Below are positions 1 to 5,277 of a stretch of DNA of 8,963 nucleotides, piece after piece (within the stretch, counting starts at the first letter, position 1; each line of letters starts with the position of its first letter). The notes beneath the pieces were generated by a model. The model had not been told where the DNA came from and made no database searches. It saw only the letters and a program-made list of their open reading frames with translations. Where the stretch lies: NCBI GenBank assembly GCA_023228995.1, contig JALOAD010000084.1, positions 1 through 8,963 on the forward strand. Reading direction: 5' to 3'. The translations under genes and the position numbers were made by a program. The stretch comes from JALOAD01 sp023228995 [NCBI: Candidatus Muiribacterium halophilum] (GTDB taxonomy: Bacteria > Muiribacteriota > Muiribacteriia > Muiribacteriales).

Positions 1-888
1 CAATGTTCTGTAGATTTTGATTATAAGAAATATATACCTGAACCTAATCATGAAGAACTTAACCTTTTATTAAATAGACACGATTTTGGTTCTGATGAAT
101 ATTTCAAAAAATTAAATAATGATCAAAAATTGAGAGTTTGTAGTAAAAGGAATTTTGATTATGAAAAATACTGGGAAGAATTAACAACATCAATGAAATT
201 AGAAGTAGTTAAAAATAACCTCAAATTCAATCCACATAAATATTTCTCCGAATTAAATGAAACTATTACAGAAGAATATTCACTAACTAATAAAGAGAAA
301 AACAAAACAATGTTAGATTTCTATTGTGAAAGACAATATACCGACTATGATAAGATTTGGGATAAATTAGATACTCAACAAAAGCTAAATGTTATAGTGA
401 AATCTCATAACTTTGATGTAGGTGATAGAATAGATGAAGTGTTTGATTTACTTAAAAATTATCCTTTCAAATTATATGATTTTATCTCATCAAGAATTTT
501 CAACACCAGTGAATATTTTTTCAATAAGAAAGAAATCATATTAGAAGAACTTGATATAAAATACAAGGAACTTGTTATTAACCTTTTCAAGTCTTTCAAA
601 TTATTCACATATGAAGATATAATGGAATTAAGAGAAGAAATGAAAACAGGTAAATATACTGGTGTTGTGATGCACCCACTATTGTATAAAAATGTTCCTT
701 TCAGTGTTATTAAAAATAAAAAAAATCAAACTAAATTTCTAGGTATACCAGGCATACAAGATGAATTTTTTGAAAAAGGATTTTATCTATATGATATACA
801 AAAAAATACATACTCAAAAATAAAAGATTATAATTATATTTTGAGAGAAAATAAATTAAATAGATTATTAAACAATGAAACAAAATAA
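1..888 (+). CDS. Partial phage protein with ~23-residue repeats, 5' end outside window
   Basis: The frame is open from base 1, so the gene starts upstream; the TTG at 130 is an internal codon, not the start. 295 residues are visible. The first half holds degenerate repeats of 23-24 residues with the pattern F-D-x3-Y-x3-L-x4-KL-x-V-x4-N (successive units begin FDYKKY, FGSDEY, FDYEKY, FNPHKY, later YTDYDKIW and FDVGDR). They look helical. The second half is not repeated and is rich in Lys, Phe and Tyr. The C-terminus LRENKLNRLL resembles the ends of the proteins at 3397-3642 and 3620-3961. The stop overlaps the A-rich leader of the next gene, so both are probably co-transcribed. I do not recognise the family and assign no function. 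The reading frame is sure; the role is unknown. Confidence 0.8.
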   Translation, partial: QCSVDFDYKKYIPEPNHEELNLLLNRHDFGSDEYFKKLNNDQKLRVCSKRNFDYEKYWEELTTSMKLEVVKNNLKFNPHKYFSELNETITEEYSLTNKEKNKTMLDFYCERQYTDYDKIWDKLDTQQKLNVIVKSHNFDVGDRIDEVFDLLKNYPFKLYDFISSRIFNTSEYFFNKKEIILEELDIKYKELVINLFKSFKLFTYEDIMELREEMKTGKYTGVVMHPLLYKNVPFSVIKNKKNQTKFLGIPGIQDEFFEKGFYLYDIQKNTYSKIKDYNYILRENKLNRLLNNETK

Positions 889-910
889 CAATATAAAAAA
901 GAAAATAGTT

Positions 911-1438
911 ATGAAGAATAAAGAGATTGAACGAAAATTTCTTATAGATCCAAACAAAATTCCTTTTGATTTAGATAAAATGCCCTATAGAGACATTACT
1001 CAAGGTTATGTAACATCTATTGATAGAGATTTGACTTTTAGATTAAGACATGTATTATATCGTGATAAATATAGTGAACCATTGGGTGAAGATTGGTTTC
1101 AGACTATAAAAGGAAAAGGTTCCAAAGTTAGAGATGAGTATGAATTCAGATTACTCAGAGAACAATTTAAGAAAATGTGGAAATTATGTGAAAAATTATG
1201 TTTACATAAATGGCGATATGATCCTCCTTGTGAAGAAGGAACAATGCATCTGGACCAATATAAGAGTGAATTGAAAGGTCTTTGGACAGTCGAAGTAGAA
1301 TTTGATACCATTGAAGAATGTGATGCTTATACACCACCAAATTGGTTTGGTGAAGAAGTCACAGAAGATATGAGATATACGAATTTAAGCCTGACTATAA
1401 ACGGCATTCCTGAAGGAACAAAAATATATAAAGATTAA
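911..1438 (+). CDS. CYTH-domain (triphosphate tunnel metalloenzyme) protein
   Basis: A 175-residue protein with the CYTH signature at its N-terminus: EIERKFLI contains the ExExK motif that binds the metal and triphosphate. Further strand motifs follow in the usual order: FRLRH, QTIKGKG, YEFRL, LDQY and VEVEF, which supply the alternating Lys/Arg and Glu residues of the tunnel. Family members hydrolyse inorganic triphosphate, thiamine triphosphate or RNA 5' triphosphates, or make cAMP; the substrate here cannot be told. ATG 911 is preferred because CYTH proteins normally start a few residues before ExExK. An in-frame ATG at 875 overlaps the previous gene by 14 bases and would add 12 Lys/Asn-rich residues. 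Its TAA is followed directly by the dUTPase ATG, suggesting translational coupling and a nucleotide-metabolism setting. Confidence 0.85.
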   Translation: MKNKEIERKFLIDPNKIPFDLDKMPYRDITQGYVTSIDRDLTFRLRHVLYRDKYSEPLGEDWFQTIKGKGSKVRDEYEFRLLREQFKKMWKLCEKLCLHKWRYDPPCEEGTMHLDQYKSELKGLWTVEVEFDTIEECDAYTPPNWFGEEVTEDMRYTNLSLTINGIPEGTKIYKD

Positions 1439-2044
1439 ATGAATCATAAAGAAAAAGAAGAAAGAGCAGAAAGTATTCTAACTTATCCAACACCTATAAA
1501 ATATAGAGGATTTGAACAAGTTGAAGAAAAACACATTAAACACAAAGATGTAGAAACAATTACACCAACAAAAGGTAGTAAAAATTCAGCAGGATATGAC
1601 TTATACTCAAAAGAAGATATTACAATATTACCAGGTGAAAAACACGTATTTTGGACTGATATTAAAGCATATATGATGCCTGATGAAGTATTAAAAATAT
1701 ATGTTAGAAGTTCAGTAGGTATCAAAAGAGATTTAGTTTTAGCAAATGGTACAGGAATTATTGATTGTGTACCTGCTGGGACAATGATAAAAACTAATGA
1801 TGGTGAGATTGAAGTTGAAAAATTAATGGATGTTGAAAAAGTAATAATGTCATATAATGAAATAGATGGTGAAATAGAGGAAGACAAATTGGAAGATATA
1901 TGGTGTGTTGATTATGATGAATTGATAGAAATTGAAACTGATAGTGAAAAAATCAGAATACCAGAAAATAAACAAGTATATACTAAAAGAGGTTGGATTA
2001 AAGCAAAAGAATTGAATATATATGATGAAATTTTCCATTATTAA
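1439..2044 (+). CDS. dut: dUTPase N-terminal part fused to split-intein N-half
   Basis: 201 residues in two parts. Residues 1-109 are the N-extein, a trimeric dUTPase (dUTP to dUMP and PPi). Motif 1 is AGYDLYS (51-57), motif 2 starts RSSVG (90-94), and motif 3 begins NGTGIID (103-109), ending on what should be the catalytic Asp. Residues 110-201 are an intein N-half: block A starts CVPAGTMIKT with the nucleophile Cys110, and block B ends VYTKRGWIKAKEL. The frame then stops at TAA. The missing dUTPase motifs are on the separate gene at 2956-3258. The product is inactive alone and is expected to splice in trans with that partner. ATG 1439 touches the stop of the CYTH gene. The block B T-x-x-H pair is replaced by Pro175 and Lys178, which is unusual. 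Confidence 0.9.
   Translation: MNHKEKEERAESILTYPTPIKYRGFEQVEEKHIKHKDVETITPTKGSKNSAGYDLYSKEDITILPGEKHVFWTDIKAYMMPDEVLKIYVRSSVGIKRDLVLANGTGIIDCVPAGTMIKTNDGEIEVEKLMDVEKVIMSYNEIDGEIEEDKLEDIWCVDYDELIEIETDSEKIRIPENKQVYTKRGWIKAKELNIYDEIFHY
1766..2041 (+). other. Split intein N-fragment (I_N), 92 residues
   Basis: The coding segment runs from Cys110 of the first dUTPase piece to its last residue. Block A (C-V-P-A-G-T plus I-x-T-x-x-G and an E-V-E-K-L tail) is typical of intein N-termini, and the length is near the roughly 100 residues usual for natural split I_N pieces. Block B is recognisable by VYTKRGWIKAKELNIYDEI. There is no endonuclease domain inside it; the endonuclease is a separate gene downstream. 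The residue before the splice point is Asp109. Confidence 0.88.
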
Positions 2045-2047
2045 AGT

Positions 2048-2061
2048 TTAATATATAATAC
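2048..2061 (+). promoter_or_regulatory. Candidate phage promoter, TTAATATATAATAC
   Basis: This 14-base string ends 16 bases before the endonuclease ATG at 2078, in the short gap after the first dUTPase piece. The identical string recurs at 3988-4001, just after a terminator and 19 bases before another ATG. A similar TATATAACA lies before the polymerase gene. The repeated placement ahead of starts suggests a phage-specific promoter core, loosely like the T4 late TATAAATA box. It would allow the endonuclease and the C-terminal dUTPase piece to be expressed apart from the N-terminal piece. Confidence 0.45.
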
Positions 2062-2077
2062 TAAACAAATTGATTCA

Positions 2078-2959
2078 ATGATGGAAAAATCATGTTTAAT
2101 GTGTAATGAAAAATTTAATGTATCTAATTGGAATAAAAATAAAAAATATTGTTCACAAGAATGTTATTGGAAAGATAAAAATAAAAGTGAAAAATCGTGT
2201 TCTATATGTGGTAAAAAAACAAACAATGATAAATATTGCTCAAAAAAATGTTATGGAGAATCAAAATATTTAGAAAATGTAAAAAAATGTGATAATTGTG
2301 GCAAGGAGTATCACAACACTAATAAAAACTCAAGATTTTGTTCTAAAGAATGTTATTGGGAATATAGAAATAAAAATAAAAATGAAATTTTCCAATCAAA
2401 TCAAAGAAAAAATCTAATAAATAAAGAGTGTGAAAAATGTGGAAAAGTATATAGTGTTCATAAATATAGAGAATATACAAGTAAATTTTGTTCAAAGAAA
2501 TGTTTTTATGATTTTCACAATGTGAAGAAAGTGTGTCCAACATGCAAAAAGGAGTTCATTACACCAATAAATGAATCGGATAAAATATACTGTTCAAATA
2601 GTTGTGTTTTAATTACTAGGTATTCTAAAATTGAAAGAGATATTAAGGAGATATTGTCGGAAAATTATGAAATAAAAAATATAAAAATAAAAGCAAAAAA
2701 CAGAACATTATTTCCAGATATTGTGATAGGTGATACCATCATTGAGATATATGGTGATTATTGGCATTGTAATCCTGAAATATACGATGAAAATTATTAT
2801 CACAAACAAATAAATAAATTATCAAAAGATGTTTGGGAGCACGATAAAGAAAGAATAAATATACTAAAAACATATGGATATAATGTGTTGATTATTTGGG
2901 AAAAAGAATGGAAAGAAAATAAAGATAAAACTATTAAAAAAATAATTGAAAATATATGA
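2078..2959 (+). CDS. Free-standing Vsr-like homing endonuclease with five zinc knuckles
   Basis: 293 residues. The N-terminal half holds five C-x2-C...C-x3-C zinc knuckles: Cys 6/9/25/29, 41/44/54/58, 71/74/88/92, 118/121/138/142 and 153/156/172/176, probably for DNA binding. The C-terminal ~110 residues match the Vsr-like (PD-(D/E)xK fold, EDxHD-type) homing endonucleases such as I-Bth0305I: a helix with Glu186, FPDIVI with Asp214, EIYGDYWHCNP with Glu223, Asp227 and His230, then Asp256 and a closing VLIIWEKEW. It would make a double-strand break in an unbroken dUTPase allele so that the element is copied in. The gene sits between the split-intein halves. Its TGA overlaps the next ATG as ATGA, coupling it to the C-terminal piece. 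A second Met at 2081 is an alternative start; neither has a clear ribosome binding site. Confidence 0.88.
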   Translation: MMEKSCLMCNEKFNVSNWNKNKKYCSQECYWKDKNKSEKSCSICGKKTNNDKYCSKKCYGESKYLENVKKCDNCGKEYHNTNKNSRFCSKECYWEYRNKNKNEIFQSNQRKNLINKECEKCGKVYSVHKYREYTSKFCSKKCFYDFHNVKKVCPTCKKEFITPINESDKIYCSNSCVLITRYSKIERDIKEILSENYEIKNIKIKAKNRTLFPDIVIGDTIIEIYGDYWHCNPEIYDENYYHKQINKLSKDVWEHDKERINILKTYGYNVLIIWEKEWKENKDKTIKKIIENI

Positions 2960-3066
2960 AATACGAAAAAATAAAATCAATAAAAAGAGTTAAAGGTGAA
3001 AAAATATATCATCTTACAATAAAAAATAATCATAACTTTTTTGGTAACAATTTACTATTACACAAT
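2956..3066 (+). other. Split intein C-fragment (I_C), 37 residues
   Basis: The segment begins at the ATG and ends at Asn37. A length of 37 is typical for natural split-intein C-fragments. It has the block F pattern (x-Y-x-L-T-I...HNFF) and the block G His-Asn end, followed by Cys (codon 3067-3069). Together with the N-fragment it makes a minimal intein of about 129 residues with no inserted endonuclease domain. Confidence 0.88.
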
Positions 3067-3258
3067 TGCGATTATTATTCAAATCCAGACAATGATGGTA
3101 ATATCGGTGTTTGTTTAAGAAACGAATCAAACGAAGAAAGAGTAATAGAAAAAGGTGAAAGTATAGCACAAGGCGTTTTCTTGAAATATTTACTTGCTGA
3201 TGATATAGTTTCAGACCAAGAAAGAAAAGGTGGTATCGGCTCAACTGACAAAAACTAA
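2956..3258 (+). CDS. dut: Split-intein C-half fused to dUTPase C-terminal part
   Basis: 100 residues. Residues 1-37 are the intein C-half: block F reads EKIYHLTIKNNHNFF and block G reads LLLHN, giving the penultimate His36 and terminal Asn37. Cys38 is the +1 nucleophile and first C-extein residue. Residues 38-100 complete dUTPase: CDYYSNPDNDGNIGV finishes motif 3, GESIAQGVF (67-75) is motif 4, and RKGGIGSTDKN (90-100) is the C-terminal motif 5 arm that closes over the nucleotide. Joined to residues 1-109 of the other piece this gives a complete dUTPase of about 172 residues with all five motifs in order. Translation probably depends on the overlapping endonuclease stop (ATGA). Block F has His19 where Asp is more usual. 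Confidence 0.9.
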   Translation: MKYEKIKSIKRVKGEKIYHLTIKNNHNFFGNNLLLHNCDYYSNPDNDGNIGVCLRNESNEERVIEKGESIAQGVFLKYLLADDIVSDQERKGGIGSTDKN

Positions 3259-3263
3259 GTTCT

Positions 3264-3397
3264 ATGAATGAAACCAGACAAGAAAAAAAATTGTCGAAAA
3301 ATGGAAACCTATAATTGATAATTTAGGTGTTGATTCTGAAGACAAAAAAGAATGGATTAGTCAATATGCAGAAATCACCAATCGAGTGAAAATCTAA
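3264..3397 (+). pseudogene. Frameshifted start of a gp23-like major capsid protein fragment
   Basis: From ATG 3264 the frame reads MNETRQEKK and soon stops. If one A is added to the A8 run at 3283-3290 it continues as IVEKWKPIIDNLGVDSEDKK and then EWISQYAE. This resembles the start of T4 gp23 (LLNKWKPLLEG...). A second missing A near 3371-3374 then breaks the frame again. Correcting it gives NHQSSENLM and joins the frame of the next feature at ATG 3397. In the uncorrected sequence the middle segment has no ATG and ends in TAA overlapping that ATG. Either the gene is decayed, the assembly has homopolymer errors, or slippage restores the frame. Confidence 0.6.
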
Positions 3398-3642
3398 TGT
3401 CTTCTGGTAATACCGTTTCTGGTAATACCGTTTCTGAAGATTTCCAATTATTACCAATATCTATAAAAGTAGCTTCTAAAACGATTGGCTTAGACGTGGT
3501 TGCAGTACAACCAATGTCAGCACCTATTGGCACATTACTATTTGACCAAGAAACAGAAGAACAAAAAGCAGAAAGAATAAGAAAAGAAAGAGAGAAAAAA
3601 TTAAAGAGAATTCTGGGAGATGACTACGAAGGAGATATATAG
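3397..3642 (+). CDS. gp23-like major capsid protein fragment with charged tail
   Basis: 81 residues as read from ATG 3397, but probably the continuation of the broken frame that starts at 3264 (about 126 residues if repaired). The segment LLPISIKVASKTIGLDVVAV plus QPMSAPIGTLLF resembles T4 gp23 around IAFDICGVQPMNSPTGQVF. The similarity then stops abruptly: where gp23 goes on for some 400 residues, this protein changes to a Glu/Lys/Arg helix ending REKKLKRILGDDYEGDI. That tail is like the ends of the proteins at 1-888 and 3620-3961. It is therefore a truncated or chimeric capsid piece rather than a working capsid protein. A small gp23-derived accessory protein is possible. It overlaps the next gene by 23 bases. 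Confidence 0.65.
   Translation: MSSGNTVSGNTVSEDFQLLPISIKVASKTIGLDVVAVQPMSAPIGTLLFDQETEEQKAERIRKEREKKLKRILGDDYEGDI
3403..3432 (+). repeat. Perfect 15-bp tandem repeat, two copies
   Basis: TCTGGTAATACCGTT occurs twice head to tail, followed by a partial third TCTG. It encodes SGNTV twice and keeps the frame. It looks like a slippage duplication inside the capsid-like fragment. Confidence 0.9.
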
Positions 3643-3961
3643 AGAGAAAATTGATAAAGTCATTCAAGATACCATATTTGATTCTTTCTTTGGTAGAATG
3701 AAGTCACATAAAGATTTTATTGATTTAATTGATTTAGGTAAATCTATAATACCATATGTGATTGAAGATTTAGAAGAAGATCCAGGCTGGGTACAAGTTG
3801 TTTTACTGTATGAAATGAATGAAAAAGGTATAATATCTATTGATAAAATTGATAGAAAAGTTCGTGCTGGTGTGTTTCAAGATAATGTAGAATTTTGGAT
3901 TGATTGGTGGAAACGTCAAAATAGAGAAAACAAATTAAATAGAATACTAAAAGACACTTAA
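3620..3961 (+). CDS. Small HEAT-like protein of unknown function
   Basis: 113 residues, starting inside the end of the capsid-like fragment (23-base overlap, different frame). The core SHKDFIDLIDLGKSIIPYVI, followed by EDLEEDPGWVQVVLLYEM and ending EFWIDWWKRQ, resembles a family of small bacterial helical proteins. These share the pattern S-x-P-x-F-x2-I-x2-LG-x2-x-IP-x-I-x2-L and a closing W-x2-W. Their function is not known to me. The C-terminus RENKLNRIL is nearly the same as that of the protein at 1-888, even in DNA. Its stop codon lies in the loop of a strong terminator, so it ends a transcription unit. The ATG has GGGAG directly in front, too close to be a normal ribosome binding site; no better in-frame start is seen. 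Confidence 0.7.
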   Translation: MTTKEIYREKIDKVIQDTIFDSFFGRMKSHKDFIDLIDLGKSIIPYVIEDLEEDPGWVQVVLLYEMNEKGIISIDKIDRKVRAGVFQDNVEFWIDWWKRQNRENKLNRILKDT

Positions 3962-3976
3962 ACGGTGTCTTTTTTC
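3949..3976 (+). terminator. Rho-independent terminator
   Basis: AAAAGACAC (3949-3957) pairs perfectly with GTGTCTTTT (3965-3973) around a 7-base loop that contains the TAA of the preceding gene. The T-run continues to 3975. It should end transcripts of the region carrying dUTPase and the capsid-like fragment. Confidence 0.85.
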
Positions 3977-3987
3977 GTTTTAAAGAA

Positions 3988-4001
3988 TTAATATATAATA
4001 C
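3988..4001 (+). promoter_or_regulatory. Candidate phage promoter, TTAATATATAATAC
   Basis: The string is identical to 2048-2061. It lies directly after the terminator and 19 bases before the ATG at 4021, so it is well placed to start the transcription unit of the next three genes. No convincing -35 element was identified. Confidence 0.5.
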
Positions 4002-4020
4002 AAAATACATCTAATAAAAT

Positions 4021-5037
4021 ATGACAATGTTAAGAAATTCAACATTAAATCAATTGAAAAGAATTAATGATGAAATAAAAGCACAAGGTGGGACAACAGA
4101 TAGAAGAAGTGATTCAGAGAAAAATTTTTCTAATTCTATGTGGACACACGATCCTGTTGATGCTCATAAATCAGGTAAAAGAAAAATTGCAACCTACGAT
4201 GAATTATTTAGTATTGATATTCCAGATGCACCAGTAGAGGTAAAAATGAAAAAAGAAAATATGAAACACATTTTAAGTTTTGACAAAATGAATGAGAATG
4301 GTCCTAATGACACTCCTCAGGAAATAATGAAAAACATGAAAACAATAAAGAATTGGTTTAGCCAAGACACACCTAAAAAAGAACACACTATTGGTCTTAT
4401 AGGCAAATTTATTGATAATGGTAATGTTAAAGGTTATGTTAATAGAATTGAAGGCACAAAAGTATTTATTGAAACTATTGATAATAATGGTATTGTTGAA
4501 ATTAAACTTAAAGATGCTGTTAAAGGATATAAACCTGAAAAAGAAAAAACAGAAGCAAATATTGCTATCGAAGGACCTAATAATAAATCTGTTGGTACTC
4601 CTCCAAAAGGTGGTGGTGGATATTCACCAAAAATTGATGCAAAAGGTGAAAAAGCACCAGATCAAAAAATTACTAATAAGATAAATAAAGAAAAATCTAT
4701 TAAAAAATTTTCTGACATGTCTATTGATTTTGATAGTAATAAAGCTAAAACAACTAAGAAAGATGTTGCACCTAAGATAGATAAAAAAGGCGAAGAAACA
4801 AAAGATTCTAAGACCAATAAGAAAAATTATGGTCTAAAAGATATTAAGAAATTCTCTGATTTGTCAAACCCTATGAAAGAAGGAAAACCTACAAAATCAG
4901 AAAACAAACCTGGTGCAAGTATTGATAAAAAATCAGAAAAAGCAAAAGACAATAAAATAACTAAGAAAAACACTAAAGTTAAAAAGTTTAGTGATATGAA
5001 TTCTAATGTTCAGACAGGACCAAATAAAAAGAAATAA
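4021..5037 (+). CDS. Lys-rich protein with three tandem repeats; possible core or internal head protein
   Basis: 338 residues, strongly basic. Residues 1-80 have no clear similarity. Residues 81-93 (MKHILSFDKMNEN) look like the start of the next two proteins, so ATG 4261 is an alternative start or marks an old fusion joint. Residues about 122-170 (GLIGKFIDNGNVKGYVNRIE...) look like a small beta-barrel. Residues 203-338 are Lys-rich, probably disordered, and hold three repeats of about 48 residues. Each has a KID-x-K-G/S-E segment followed by KKFSD(M/L) at 228, 276 and 321. High charge, low complexity and position before two putative tagged proteins fit a T4-like prohead core or internal head protein, but this is inference. 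The start lacks a Shine-Dalgarno sequence; a candidate promoter lies just upstream. Confidence 0.75.
   Translation: MTMLRNSTLNQLKRINDEIKAQGGTTDRRSDSEKNFSNSMWTHDPVDAHKSGKRKIATYDELFSIDIPDAPVEVKMKKENMKHILSFDKMNENGPNDTPQEIMKNMKTIKNWFSQDTPKKEHTIGLIGKFIDNGNVKGYVNRIEGTKVFIETIDNNGIVEIKLKDAVKGYKPEKEKTEANIAIEGPNNKSVGTPPKGGGGYSPKIDAKGEKAPDQKITNKINKEKSIKKFSDMSIDFDSNKAKTTKKDVAPKIDKKGEETKDSKTNKKNYGLKDIKKFSDLSNPMKEGKPTKSENKPGASIDKKSEKAKDNKITKKNTKVKKFSDMNSNVQTGPNKKK
4627..4998 (+). repeat. Three tandem protein repeats (PKIDxKGE ... KKFSDM)
   Basis: Codons 203-326 of the Lys-rich protein. Copy 1 runs from PKIDAKGEKAPDQKITNK to KKFSDM; copy 2 from PKIDKKGEETKDSKTNKK to KKFSDL; copy 3 from ASIDKKSEKAKDNKITKK to KKFSDM. 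Linkers between the two segments differ in length and sequence, and the DNA has diverged, so the duplication is not recent. Confidence 0.8.
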
Positions 5038-5040
5038 TAT

Positions 5041-5277
5041 ATGAAATACTTAAAAAAATTCGAAAATAATGCTGAAGTTGTCGAAGATTTCTTCAAAAAC
5101 TTACCTGACAATAGAGAAAAAGCGGAAATCGGTGATGTAGTGATGGGTGTTTGGTTCCCAAATAATGAATGGCACACTTTTACTGTTGAAGAATTAGAAG
5201 ATGGTAAATTAGGTGGTGTTGATGATTCGTCTGCATACTTTTTAGAAGATGCTTATCACGTAATCGTATTGAAATAA
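5041..5277 (+). CDS. Hypothetical 78-residue acidic protein
   Basis: Family not recognised. It begins MKYLKKFENN, similar in style to the N-termini MKHILSFDKMNEN and MKTFYNYIKENN of its neighbours. The rest is acidic, with a likely beta-rich core (IGDVVMGVWFPNNEWHTFTV, then KLGGVDDSSAYFLEDAYHVI). It starts 3 bases after the previous stop, and its TAA is followed directly by the ATG of the acetyltransferase-like gene, so the three are probably one operon with coupled translation. A virion or injected role is possible if the N-terminus is a capsid tag, but that is weaker here than for the next gene. Confidence 0.7.
   Translation: MKYLKKFENNAEVVEDFFKNLPDNREKAEIGDVVMGVWFPNNEWHTFTVEELEDGKLGGVDDSSAYFLEDAYHVIVLK

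Noticed and set aside
130-132. TTG as the start of the first gene
   Set aside because: The same frame is open to base 1 and the 23-residue repeats continue upstream of the TTG, so it is internal.
1099-1311. Minus-strand open frame opposite the CYTH gene
   Set aside because: It lies wholly within a well-supported gene, has no recognisable motifs and reads as the complement of an A-rich coding strand.
1483-2038. Two minus-strand open frames opposite the dUTPase/intein gene
   Set aside because: They are complements of a strand with clear dUTPase and intein motifs; the translations are Phe/Ile/Ser-rich with no family signal.
2041-2077. A read-through of the stop at 2042-2044 giving one long intein with an internal endonuclease
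   Set aside because: The endonuclease frame (2078) has its own double ATG, promoter-like string and a stop overlapping the next ATG, and the phase differs from a simple fusion; a split arrangement explains all of it.
2343-3244. Minus-strand open frames opposite the endonuclease and the C-terminal dUTPase piece
   Set aside because: The plus strand carries the zinc knuckles, nuclease motifs and dUTPase motifs; the minus frames are low-complexity shadows.
4412-4684. Plus-strand open frame in another phase inside the Lys-rich gene
   Set aside because: It is Leu/Lys-only low complexity, produced by reading A/T-rich codons out of phase.
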